Assembly: GCA_021234155.1 (NCBI GenBank)
Contig: JAJEKV010000756.1
Span: forward strand, 1 to 64,000
Length of the DNA: 64,000 nucleotides
Source: Isoetes taiwanensis
Taxonomy: Eukaryota > Streptophyta > Lycopodiopsida > Isoetales > Isoetaceae
Reading direction: 5' to 3'
How positions within the stretch are numbered: position 1 is the stretch's first letter; each line of letters opens with the position of its first letter. This document shows, piece by piece, positions 11,372-21,395 of the stretch. The position numbers were made by a program, and so were the translations under genes. Under the pieces are notes generated by a model. The model made no database searches and had not been told where the DNA came from. It saw nothing but the letters and a program-made list of their open reading frames with translations.

Positions 11372-12029
11372 AGGGATGATGTGCTATCTAGAGATCTAAG
11401 GAATATCTACTTTTTAAAAACGATATATATCAATCCATTGAGAGTCCATAACCAAACATTTACAATGGAGGAGTCTCTAAAAAGCACAATGGAAAGTCAC
11501 ATAGCAAGGAAAAGTAGTACTTTGCACAAGAAAAATGATTCAAGAGTTTCCATCCTCACAAAAGTTTGACAGAGTAACAAACAAATGCAGAGTGTAGAAA
11601 TATCTAACAATGAGCAAAAGAACAATAAGACAACAAAACCTGCGAGGATAAAAAAAGCAAAGATCTTCATACACACATCCGCAAATCTTCTTTTAGCACC
11701 AAGAAAATGCAACCCTAGCAACCACTGCAAAAAACCACAATGATCTCAAACTATATGTCCCAAAGAGACAAAAAAAAAAAAAAAAAAATCATATTCATCA
11801 CCAATTTGATTTGAGAAAATGTACTTACGCTTGAAAGGATCACTTCTGATCTAGGACCTATGCTGAAATGGAGTCCATTTTCAGGGTTGCCCTTAAGGGA
11901 CGAATTTTAGCCCAATGGCTAGATTTGAAATATTTTATAAAATATAATGCTAAAGATGAGTAGAATACTTAATAAATTAAATTTTCCATTTTAGCCAATT
12001 TTTCGAATTATTCTCATAATTCCCCTTCT

Positions 12030-12870
12030 TTCTTGGGAGAGACCGCCTCGATTAAAGTGTTTGGGCTGCAAACCACCTTCCCTCGCTAATCCGGGTTCGA
12101 TGATCTAATTCCGTGAGCGGTAAACGATGGTTCGCCAAGGCCGGCTTCCCCATTCATTGGACTACAGTCCGGTTCGCCATCCTTCCTCAAGACCAAGAAA
12201 GCATGCACCTTTATGAGCAGTTCTGATCTTTGGTCTTCTGGATCACACCTTGGGCCTTCGAGAAAAGGTCTTTAGCCGTGGCCGCTATTACCCCGCAACA
12301 ATGGGTGAGATACGGTATTCGCCTTTGAACCCAATGCCGCACCATTCTGCATTGACCATATCTTCACTCTGGCAAGGATGTCATAATGGCCTGCAACGGC
12401 CTAAGGAAGGTTTGTCTTGTTTTGATGGTATGTGCAGAGTTTCAAGGGCCGGCCCCCAATGGGCATCTTCACAAAGACTCTTCACTTTGGCATTGCAAGA
12501 AGGGTTTTGGGACCGACTACTAGTAGAGTTGTGCCCATATACAAAGCTGGGGACCCCCAATGGCCAACCATCGCACCATTATGATCGGGTTCGCCTCAAG
12601 TTGCTTGAAAAGGGCGGGCTTGCCGATCCCGATGGCAATTGACACTTTGGGCAGAGGATGGAGAAGTGCGTCAAGACGCAAAGTCGGGCTCTATTAGAGA
12701 TTCTACTATTGACCATATCTTCACCGCGAACACTCATAGAGGATATAATCGGATTTAATCCTTTATTTGCTTTGTGGATTTCGCAGTGCGCGGCTGGACA
12801 CACTATGATAAGCAGGGGACGTAGAAAATTAGGGATGAATGAGAAGACAAGTTATATACGTACTATAACA
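12030..12870 (+). mobile_element. LINE reverse-transcriptase fragments inside duplication copy 1
   Basis: This GC-richer block encodes parts of the N-terminal half of a non-LTR reverse transcriptase in several frames. At about 12490-12560 there is LALQEGF followed by VVPIYKAGDPQWP. At about 12690-12740 DSTIDHIFTL-type sequence and then RTLIE follow. CFVDF-like sequence appears near 12770. A second DHIFTL block lies earlier, at about 12340-12360, before the VPIYKAGDP block, which is the wrong order for one element. That suggests two pieces of the same LINE family joined or an internal duplication. Three track-length frames (12250-12642 plus, 12658-12978 plus and 12579-12803 minus) are segments or shadows of it. 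Absence from copy 2 shows insertion after duplication, or loss from copy 2. Confidence 0.7.
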
Positions 12871-13924
12871 GGCTTGCTCCTGAAACGCCTACTAATGCCG
12901 GGGAGCCCTGTTAGTAGCTTGTTGCAAATCATAATCTCATTTCCAAATGAAGAATGCTTTTTGAAAACCAAAGTCTAGAAGAATCTCATGCAAAAACAAA
13001 CGGAATGATATTGAAAAACTTCATCACCACATTAAATGATACTCATATTTGAGTCTAAGGTTGGAACAAGCCTCATATGTCTGGGGTGATGTTTTTAGAG
13101 GGGATGCTTTGGAGACTTTTTACCCGGGACATGATTTTGATGCTTCTACTTAGAAGGTCTTTTTGGTGTTTTCATCTTTGTTTGGCTTCCAATTATTGAT
13201 CTTAAATCTAAATAAAGTGGCTTCCTTTGAATTCTGATATTTGGTAATTGAGTTTGTTACTACCAAACACCAAAATGCATCCATGAAGCCCGATTGGTAT
13301 GGATATTTAAATTGGGAAACAAGATGTTATTTAATTAGAATTTTCAAGGCGTAGTAGAACTTTGTGTTAACTCAATGGCACACTTGATCATGGCCTTGGT
13401 TGAAAGTGCTTTAGTTTGATGGGGTGAAACCCTGATGTCAAGCTGTTTCACCACTTTAACGATGCTAGCAATTTGCAAAAAGCTTTTTTATCCACCGGAG
13501 TTTTTTCACATGAAAATTTGAGCTATATTATTAATCTATTAAATCTATTTTGATGATTACAAAGATGACGCAACTAATTTATCTTTACATAAATAAAGAT
13601 GTGATCGCTATGGAGAGGCAAATTTTCTAACAAAGTTCTTTATGTGCGGCGGCCTTTAACTATCTAAATGTCTAGCAAAAGCATTCTAGCATTCTTTCCG
13701 GGTTACGCAATGCAGGATCCAATCGATTTGGACCAAAGGCATTGTCCAGAAACGCTACCACAACAAAATGCAAGAAACTCCTAGTATACATGTGGAGCCT
13801 CAAGCTTTGGGATTGCAGGTGGCCCTGAGGATGAAAAAACAAGAATTGAGGTTCATCGAAAGAGGTTAAACCCATGCTCTAGAGGGATCGTAATACAAAT
13901 GGTCCGCATGACAATGTTACAAAA

Positions 13925-14017
13925 ATGGCAAGGGGAAGAGGTGGAAAAGGAAATCCAAATAATGGACTTAAGGTAGAGAGTTCCAAAAAGATTGAGAGAA
14001 GGAGATTCCATGCATAG
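13925..14017 (+). pseudogene. Short basic ORF (30 codons), first copy of the hAT-gene start
   Basis: The ORF starts at the ATG in AAAAATGGCAAGG and reads MARGRGGKGNPNNGLKVESS, then eight to ten more residues including KKIE, before TAG at 14015-14017. It is the paralogue of the 31-codon ORF at 15965-16060 in the second duplication copy. Gly/Arg/Lys-rich N-termini of this kind precede zinc-finger regions in hAT-like proteins, and the second copy lies directly upstream of hAT-like sequence. The duplication thus appears to have copied the gene start while leaving the first copy without a downstream body. It is too short for a homology-based assignment. Confidence 0.4.
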
Positions 14018-14057
14018 TGGAGGTGAGTCACCCTAGTGCCGCTTCGGGTCCAAGATA

Positions 14058-16065
14058 TTTAATATTAGTTAATTTGATCTTTCAAAAAAAATGGGATGAT
14101 GTCTATCTAGAGATGTTGGGAATGCATAAGTGTTTTTAAAACGATATTTATCAACTATTGAGAGTCCATAACCAAACGTATTTTGCAATGGAGGAGTCTC
14201 TAGAAAAGCACAATGGAAATCCACATAGCAAGGTTTTTCCCCCGAAAAGTAGTACTTTTAACAAGAAAAATGATTCAAGAGTTTCCATCCTCACAAAAGT
14301 TTGACAGAGTAAAAAACAAATGCTATAGAAATATATTAACAATGAGCAAAAGAAAGTAAGACAACAAAACCGGCGAGTTTTAAAAAAGCAAAGATCTCTT
14401 CATAATCATCATCCGGAGAAATCTTCCATTTCTGGGACCAAGATTTTGCAACCCTAGCAAACGCATGCAAAAACCACAATGATCTCAAATTATATGTCCA
14501 AGAGACTCAAAAAAAAAAAAAAATCATATTCATCACCAATTTGATTTGAGAAAATGTACTTCCCCCTTTTGAAAGGATCACTTTTCGATCTAGGATGGCT
14601 ATGTTGAAATGGAGTCCATTTTCGTTGTTGTTTTGTTGGGATCTAATTTTAGCCTTAATGGCTAGATTTCAAATTATTTTAAAAAAATATAATGCTAAAG
14701 ATGAGTAGAAGGCTTATAAATTTTTTTTTCCGGGTTTTTTAAGATAAGCTTTCAGTACACTAGCCAGTCTCTATTAGCATTGTATTTTTGTTGGGGTCCA
14801 AATGATATAATTTTTTCCTTTTATTTTTAAGGGCCAACCATGTGTGCTTTTATGAACTATCCACCATAGAAAATCCTTTGAGATGAATGAGGTAATTAAG
14901 TTGGTACTAAAACATTACATTCCTTGAAACGCCTACTAATGAAAGGGTTCTTTACAACTTTGTTGCAAATCATAATCTCATTTCCAAATGAAGAATGCTT
15001 TTAAAAACCAAAGTCCGGTGGCATCTCATGCAAAAAATTTGAATGATATTGAAAACTTCATCGTGTATTTCGATTAAATGATACTAATTTGAGTCTAAGG
15101 TATGGAACAAGAAACGATATGCTCCGCATTGATGCTTTTTAGATAGTCGTAATAGACGATTACCAATCATTTTGATGCTTCTACTTAGAAGGTCTTTCTT
15201 TGTGTTTTGTTCTTTTGTTTGGCTCACAATTATATGATCTAAATCTAAATAAAGTGACTTTTGAATTTCCTGATAATTTGTAATTTAGCCAGAGTGCAAG
15301 AACTGCAAAACACGACTCTCGGGCAGATTGGTATGGATATTTAAATTGGGAAACAAGTCGGTTATTTAATTAGAATTTTCATGTCGAGTAGAACTTTCTT
15401 TTGGTGTTAACTCAATGGACATAGATCATGTTGTTCATAAAGTGCTTTTAGTTTGATAGGTGAAACCCGGATGTCAAGTCGTTTTGCTATGACGATTAGC
15501 AATTTTGCAAAAAATCTCTTTTTATCCTTTGGCTTTTTTCCGCAAAATTTTGAGCTAATATTATTAATCTATTAAATCTATTTGATGATTACAAAGATGA
15601 CTCAACTAATTTATCTTACATAAATAAAGATGTGAATCGTCTGAGAGGTAAAATTTTCTAACAAAGTTCTTTATGTACAAGGTGCTTTTAACTATCTAAA
15701 ATGTCTAGCAAAAGCATTCTATCATTCTTTCGCATTATGCAATAAGGATTCAACAGCCTTGTAGCAAGAAGTTGTCCAAAAAACTCTTTACCACAACAAA
15801 TGTTCAAGAAACTCCTAGTATACATGTGGAGCTCTCGCCAAGCATTGTGGATTGTAGGTGAATGTGAGGATGAAAACCAGAATTGGAGGTTCAAATAAAG
15901 AGGCAGCAAACTCGCTCTAGAGTTGATCATGGTGCAAATGGTCCGGCATGACAATGTTACAAAAATGGCAAGGGGAAGAGGTGGAAAAAAGAAATCCAAC
16001 GTCAATGGACTTAAGGTAGAGAGTTCCAAGAAGATTGGAGAAGGAGATTCCCATGCATAGTGCCC
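14058..16065 (+). repeat. Tandem segmental duplication, copy 2 (2.0 kb)
   Basis: See the copy-1 entry for the anchors. The copy begins at the retroelement tail TTAATATTAGTTAATTTGAT at about 14060 and ends at the shared ORF with GGAGATTC(C)CATGCATAG at 16060. Beyond 16065 the sequence continues into the hAT-like gene, whereas copy 1 runs straight into copy 2. Replacement of the LINE block by about 205 bp at 14720-14925 is the main structural difference. Confidence 0.85.
15965..16060 (+). pseudogene. Short basic ORF (31 codons), likely N-terminus of the hAT-like gene
   Basis: The ATG in AAAAATGGCAAGG opens a frame reading MARGRGGKKKSNVNGLKVES and continuing SKKIGEGD before TAG at 16058-16060. 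Its duplicated partner at 13925-14017 preserves the ATG and most residues, which supports it being a real former start. Frames encoding hAT-like sequence follow within 200 bp, so I read it as the N-terminus of that gene, now cut off by a stop. The link is an inference from position. Confidence 0.4.
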
Positions 16066-16995
16066 ATAATTGAGGAAGACAAGTTTAGATTTCCTAGAGC
16101 AAGTAGAGCATCGCCAGATGCAGAATATCATGGAAACAAGGAAATAATCCATTGACATGCAAGCTTGAAGTTGAGTCTCCTAAAAAGCACAATAGAGAAG
16201 CACGCCGGTAAAAATATGTTAAGATGATGGAGGGTGGAAAGGAAGTACGCCATTTGACATGCAGTGAAAAATGAAGAATGATTGTGGGAACAATTTGCAA
16301 TATGTTGATGAATATAAGGAGTACTTAGCAAAGAAGGAATTACCCATCGCCAAACCAATCAAAGACTTGCTTGAAAAAGGTTGTCGATAAAAAAACCGGC
16401 AAGCAAAATTGGTGCAATTACAAGTCGCGGTTTCACTTATTAAGGAAATGGGGAAGAGGTTGCCTTATGACTGATTATCCCAAGGATTTCAAAAAAGGAA
16501 AATTCGAAATGCAATGAATAAATCAAACTTCCCCAATTGTCATTGGTCTAAGCAAAAGTGGTTGGGAGTTTGCAAAATGTATTGATGAAGTACTCCAGAC
16601 AATATGCAAGAAGATTTTATGCGTTGTGAATATTTTGCCATCTCAATGAAGAAGGCCAAAAACCAAAGGATAATTCTACGCGGGTTACGATGATAGTAAA
16701 TACTATGTGAGTCCCACTTATGCGGATTTTCGGCATCTAATGCGGAGGATCACACACTTACCAAAAATGCAACCGAAGAGAACATATTTGCCAATCGCTG
16801 AAAAGAGAGCTTGAAGAAAATTTTTGGGCTTTCCACAGAATTGATATTGCAAGAAAGTCGGGTTTGCATTGGCTTGACCATCTAGCTTTCAGTGGTTCAA
16901 TGGATGTCGAATGGGCCGAGCATGAGGATTCAAACCGGGACCGCCCATGACGATTAATAATTTTGGGTCTAATTGTATCCTTTGGCTCATAGAAT
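16061..16995 (+). pseudogene. hAT-like transposase gene 1, N-terminal and central part
   Basis: hAT transposases cut and paste DNA with an RNase H-like domain. This copy resembles the plant hAT-like proteins related to the ZNF862/DUF4371 group. Plus-strand evidence spread over several frames: YKEYLAKKELPIAKP near 16320-16350; MTDYPKDFKKGKFE at about 16467-16510, matching the conserved MTDY block; SKSGWEFAK near 16553-16576; and CEYFAIS at 16625-16645, matching the (F/Y)FA(L/I)S block that normally runs into the first catalytic region. The order and spacing match hAT-like gene 2 at 54.7-54.85 kb. Homology fades after about 16990. The C-terminal part resumes at 21.4 kb, beyond an LTR element. 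Stops and frameshifts make it a pseudogene. Confidence 0.65.
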
Positions 16996-18269
16996 GAATT
17001 TTGCTAATTTTTAATCAAGATTGTTGATAATTTTGACATCTTGTAAATAAAGAAGATCGGAGAGGCAAATTTTTGATAAAGCGACATTTATAATTTCATT
17101 TTGCCGGTTCAAAAAGATATGTCTCATGCCGCCTACATCTTATCGTGATCATGCTTATAATTTCTTGCGCTTGTGTAAAATAGAGAATATAGAGTGAATA
17201 TAGAGAACGTTGGAGGCCCATCTTCTTGTACATTGCCGAATAAAGCAGAATCAGGCTAATGATTGTTTGGGATTATGGATAATTAGATGTTTTGTATGTT
17301 CTTAGTGCATTAGCTATCCTAAAACGACATGGCATGTGATGGATAAGTTAGAAACCGGTGAATAAATGTATGCGGGATAAGTCCAGATACAATCCAATCC
17401 CCGCCACTCTTATTGTATCATGCTTGTACATTCTTGCCTTGGTGTCTCCATGTTTCGATTTCACAAGTTCAAAACGATGGCGCCGGTTTTGACTAAGGGT
17501 AATAAATTGTTAAAATACTGTTATTAGCAGAGATGGATATCACTCGATAAAACCAAATAACGTTTATTTTGGAATATCCTTCATTAGTAGGATTAATGGA
17601 CAAAGCTATCATCAAAAAGCGGTCAAGATTAAAAGCCGATACTATTGCTTGTCGGCCACGATATTGAAACCATTAGGTGAGATCATAAAAGCTTTTCTAA
17701 GAATACATGGTTGAAGAAAGTTATATAGACGAATAGGACAACGAAAAACTGTACTCAAATTGGCCAAGAAAAATAAGAGTGCCACGTCACAACATCACAT
17801 TTTCAAAGACACAAGAATGTTGATAGAAAACTAAATGAGTTTGTTTTATGGATAGACTTCATTGAGATCTTTAATTTAGGTGGTTTAGCTATCTTTTAGA
17901 GTTGCAGGATAGTAAAAAAATGGCAAAACCAATTTTTAGGAGTTTTGACAATCATAAGTGGTTAAAATATGTGCTTTTGCATCTAAAGTTGGAAAGATCC
18001 ACCCACATCCATATTTATTCAAGAAAACAAGATTATAATTTGGTTTTCGATCAATAGTTAACCTTGCAAATGAAAATGTGATCCTTGTAGATAAAACAAA
18101 TCTATTAAAAGGGAGGTCTTTAAAAAATGCTCTCCAAGCATCATTAGAAGTATTTTTCTAATAGGCAATAAAATTTATCTTAAAATTATCACATGTAGTT
18201 GGAATGTTTTGAAGGCCTTTTTTAGGGTTATGAAGAAACCCTAATGCCTTGTTAACTTCGAAGGAGGGT
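16996..18269. other. Unassigned stretch with an LTR remnant
   Basis: No frame above 60 codons and no domain were seen. A partial LTR-like sequence sits at 17684-17820 (separate entry). Otherwise the sequence is AT-rich and could be intronic or interior sequence of the broken hAT-like gene, or decayed insertions. Confidence 0.35.
17684..17820 (-). repeat. Remnant LTR related to the 18.3-21.4 kb element
   Basis: It matches the first ~130 bp (plus-strand reading) of the LTR at 21192-21395: AAAGCTTTT, AATACATGGTTGAAGAAAG, TAGACGA.TAGGACAAC and AAGAGTGCCACG occur in the same order. The match then stops and no primer site precedes it in clear form. It may be a truncated solo LTR from an earlier insertion of the same family. 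Confidence 0.6.
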
Positions 18270-18493
18270 ATGGATAAGGAAATCCTTTTAAGGACATAGT
18301 GGAAGAAGCAAAAGATGAGACTTAATTAGACAACTAGCACTAATAACCGCTGGACCGGCCCTTAAGGGCGGAGTGCCACCGCCAGCAACTTAAAAAATAG
18401 CTTTTGGCTTAACTGCCATCCTATAGGAACCCCGGCGTAAACGACAGTCAGCAAGCAGGATGTCATCACCGACAAGCCAAGATAAGTCTAACA
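18270..18493 (-). repeat. 3' LTR of the gag-only retrotransposon
   Basis: This is similar to 21192-21395: shared GACAACTAGCACTAATAACC, GTCAGCAAGCAGGATGTCAT and GCCAAGATAAGTCTAA. On the minus strand it starts with TGTTAGACTTATC, keeping the canonical TG end. The far boundary near 18270 is approximate because the last ~40 bp are poorly conserved. The middle differs from the other LTR by indels. Confidence 0.7.
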
Positions 18494-18500
18494 CCCTCCC
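18494..18500 (-). other. Polypurine tract
   Basis: The minus strand reads GGGAGGG immediately before the TGTTAG start of the 3' LTR. This is the position and composition expected of the plus-strand DNA primer of an LTR retrotransposon. Confidence 0.6.
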
Positions 18501-19430
18501 GATGACTAACACCGCCGCAAACTCAAACACCTGTAGAAGAGTTCAGCATATGGAGTAGAGTGAGCCACAAAATAGCCATATGCCTCGCCACTTCTAAATG
18601 CGTTGGTCCTGAACCAAATTTTCCTGCCCCCCGTACCATTCCCTACCTTGTCAATATAGGAATCCTTCATAACCAAAAACATGTAGAAAGCTTTGTGTAT
18701 AAGTTTCCAAAAATGACATGTGAGACCGCCATTTATGAACGTAAAACTTGTAATTATCCTTGAACCATTGGTTGATATCGATGAAATTCAAAACCGCCTT
18801 GTTATGTCTTGTGACCATGTACCGCATCAACATCATAATCGAACATATTTTGATCCTCACCATATCAACAATCAAGAAGACTTGATTTCGTGAAATGTAA
18901 ACATTCAAAACTCCACCTTTAATATCCGGTTGATCCCTTTGAATATCGCTAGCAGCAACATACCCCAAGCACTCAGCCAAACTACATGATCCTTTATTAT
19001 CTCTTCATGTGGACAGCAAAATGGAATACTTATATTCATGTAAAGTGGTAAATCTAGTGCATATTGACTAACCTCGAAATATGATAGATCAAAGTTACAA
19101 GTCTTACTATCAATATCCAACCAACGGAAGCTCACAAACGAAGCTCCTCTTTCGCCTCCATGACTCTTTTGTTTATTTCCTCCGCATTGATCGCCTTTCT
19201 ATGGAACTGGTCTATATTTTCATATTATTATCAAGAAGACAAGTGTTGTCTAACATTTCATGCCGCATCGATCAAATAATATAGATTGAGAATTACCTTC
19301 CCGGCCAGATTTACCATCTCTAAATCAAACAAAACAACATGCTTTTAGTGCCCTCTCCGGATTTGAGAGAGCCGCAACATCCTCCCAAAGCTCTTCACAA
19401 CACAATACTATTGCATATAATCAAATTCAA
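18501..19430 (-). other. Unassigned internal part of the LTR element, downstream of gag
   Basis: Two overlapping minus-strand frames (18651-18980, 109 codons; 18905-19135, 76 codons) encode sequence containing FCCPHEEIIKDHVVWLSAWG and ISRNQVFLIVDMVRIKI. I could not match them to integrase, reverse transcriptase, RNase H or a zinc knuckle. They may be a further part of gag, captured sequence, or a 3' leader of the element. Confidence 0.35.
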
Positions 19431-19439
19431 TCACAAAAC

Positions 19440-20115
19440 AAGGCAATTCTAACCGCTCGTGCATACATACTTGAATGCTCATGGAATCCAATGAACAATA
19501 CTCCAAGATCCGATACAAAATTGTGATGTTCACCTTCACAAGATTGGAAGCTTGGAATAGAATAGTGCTTTTGTCAATATCTATTGATAAATGAAGAGTA
19601 TCTTATGATGCAAAGGCAACATGCTCGTGTTAGCAAAGCAGGAAGGAGATCCGACATTGTACTTGAGCATTTCCCATAGATGTAGCCTCTTCCAAAATGT
19701 TTCCAAAAACAACTAGAATCAGATATAAAATCATGAATCTCGTGAACCGAAGCATACAATTAGATATGTCGTAATCCAATAGCCTTTTAGCCTTAAACCC
19801 CCGCCGCATTACGATCATAAGCTAGGGTCATGACTCGCCAATTTGTAACCTTAGATAATCCCACAACTCCTTGGCACTAAGGAATGAGTCGGCAAGATCT
19901 TTGAACGAAGAATCATCAATGGTGTACATGATAGATCTGAAAACTATATCATCTTTTCAAGAGTGATATCCGACCAATTTTGCCCTCTTACAACATGCCA
20001 CTGTGCCTTTATGTAAATTAATGACCGTGTCATGTGAAATCTCCATTCTTCATAGTTATGAAGAGTGAGCAAATTATCTTGTTTAATTATAGGAGCTATA
20101 ATCCTGATAAATTTG
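19440..20115 (-). pseudogene. gag-like (UBN2-type) coding remnant of the LTR element
   Basis: Gag would form the particle in which the element RNA is copied. The minus strand carries, within about 20110-19960, LTLHNYEEWRFHMTRSLI, the NYxxW start typical of copia gag. Near 19900-19860 follow MYTIDDSSFKDLADSFL and SAKELWDYL (compare the usual AKExWDxL), and then LAYDRNAAGFK-type sequence near 19810. Two minus-strand frames (19574-19759 and 19630-19818) cover the downstream part. Frames shift at least three times. No CCHC zinc knuckle was recognised. It is a decayed gag, most like the UBN2 families. Confidence 0.6.
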
Positions 20116-21179
20116 TTTAGCATTTTCGCTATGTGTAGCCCTCACGAATAGAAACAGTAAAGCCGCAAACTTAGATAACTTAGAAGTAACATTCAAAGCA
20201 TATTCATGCTTCTTTTCCTTTTTTCTTTTCTTTTTGTCTTGTGCTTCTTCCTCCAGAATCTCATACCAATAAAATCCCGTAGTTCTTTAGAACCGTAAAT
20301 TGACTCGATACCGGTGGATGAACATGCAAATCTATTGCCGCCAATCAAAGCCAATGCAAGTCCTGTCTCTCAACTCATACCCCCGATGATTGAGCTCTCG
20401 ATTTAGTAACCCCCGACCATTAACAATTTCCCAAATACCTTGTATGACGTAAGCCGCCCCATAGAAGCCTTCCATTGAGGATAATTGTCATGAGCTAAGG
20501 ACCTAAATCCTAAAAATTAACTCCTTCAAATGACAACAGCTCTAACATAATCATTCAAATATGAGAGAAAAAAAAAAACTGACGTAATCAAAACCCGTAA
20601 ACACATGCCTTTGCTTCCCAAGAAACCACAAATGAAAAACAAATAACTCCATCAGATTCGTATGTTTTGCTTATCAACAAGTGTGTGCAACCCAACAACA
20701 AAAAATAGAACGTATCTTTTGCTTTTATCCTAAATAAGCCACTTAACCAACAAATAACTCCAAAATATCTTCTCACAGATCAGATCCGCAAGTCTCTCGC
20801 ATAAAAACACCAGATCCAAGCATACCCCAAACCCTCCCGAAGATAGACCCAAATTGCACTCAAAGTTGCAATGTTGCAAGCCCCTCCGTAAAGATGAGAC
20901 CCAATGTATGACAACCGTGTCAAGAAAGCCAAATATCAAGGGATCGTAAAGCTTTTACCATGAAGACGGGCTAAGGATCGAGACAAACACCAAGAACAAA
21001 GAAAATTTTGCCTAATTTGGACATCTTCGTAAAAGCTATCAGGACAGAATTTTGCCTAAAAATAGCAAAAATTCTTCACGACCTGATGTAAAATTGACGA
21101 AAATTGATTTGCCAAAAAGGCAACACCAATCCGACTCCAACCAAAAGACCACCTAGATACTATCTTCCGACCATGCCCC
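20116..21179 (-). other. 5' leader region of the LTR element
   Basis: This lies between the primer site and the gag-like region on the minus strand. The short frames (20588-20776, 20730-20939) show no domain. A leader of about 1 kb is long for copia elements and could include captured or regulatory sequence. Confidence 0.4.
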
Positions 21180-21191
21180 GCTCTGATACCA
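21180..21191 (-). other. Primer-binding site for initiator tRNA-Met
   Basis: Plus strand GCTCTGATACCA is the exact complement of TGGTATCAGAGC, the primer-binding site shared by most plant Ty1/copia elements, and it directly abuts the TG of the LTR at 21192. This single site fixes both the family type and the minus orientation of the element. Confidence 0.85.
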
Positions 21192-21395
21192 TGAAAGCTT
21201 TTGAAAGTAATACATGGTTGAAGAAAGCAAAAGATAGACGACTAGGACAACTAGCACTAATAACCGCTTGACTGCGGGCTTATATAAGAGTGCCACGCCA
21301 AATAACAAAGCGTAAGCACACGCCACAAGAATAAAGCGCAGACCATTGTCAGCAAAGCAGGATGTCATCATCGACATGCCAAGATAAGTCTAATA
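21192..21395 (-). repeat. 5' LTR of the gag-only retrotransposon
   Basis: The LTR runs from TGAAAGCTTTTGAAAG to GATAAGTCTAATA. The outer end shows TA where the other LTR has TG in minus-strand reading, so this terminal base is mutated. CTTATATAAG at 21279-21288 is a palindromic TATA-type sequence suitably placed as an LTR promoter for minus-strand transcription. Confidence 0.75.

Larger units (their letters stand above)
11335..14030 (+). repeat. Tandem segmental duplication, copy 1 (2.7 kb)
   Basis: This aligns with 14058-16065 along almost its whole length. Matching anchors include GAGAGTCCATAACCAAAC (about 11440 and 14159), GTTTCCATCCTCACAAAAGT (about 11548 and 14281), ATGAAGAATGCTTTT (about 12947 and 14987), AGCAAAAGCATTCTA (about 13674 and 15708) and GGCAAGGGGAAGAGGTGGAAAA (about 13927 and 15967). 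Copy 1 is longer because 12000-12870 holds LINE sequence where copy 2 has about 205 unrelated bases. Copies differ by many substitutions and indels, so the duplication is old or one copy is poorly assembled. Confidence 0.85.
18270..21395 (-). mobile_element. Short Ty1/copia-type LTR retrotransposon with gag but no visible pol (TR-GAG-like)
   Basis: Two related ~205-225-bp terminal repeats in direct orientation (about 18270-18493 and 21192-21395) enclose 2.7 kb. The primer-binding site TGGTATCAGAGC, complementary to the 3' end of initiator methionine tRNA and typical of plant copia elements, lies on the minus strand at 21191-21180 directly inside the right LTR. A purine run (minus-strand GGGAGGG, plus 18494-18500) directly abuts the left LTR, as a polypurine tract should. 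A gag-like region is visible. No integrase, reverse transcriptase or protease motif was found, and the internal length is too small for a full pol. It therefore fits the non-autonomous terminal-repeat-with-gag class and would need proteins from a full copia element to move. Its position splits the hAT-like gene 1 sequence. Confidence 0.75.
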
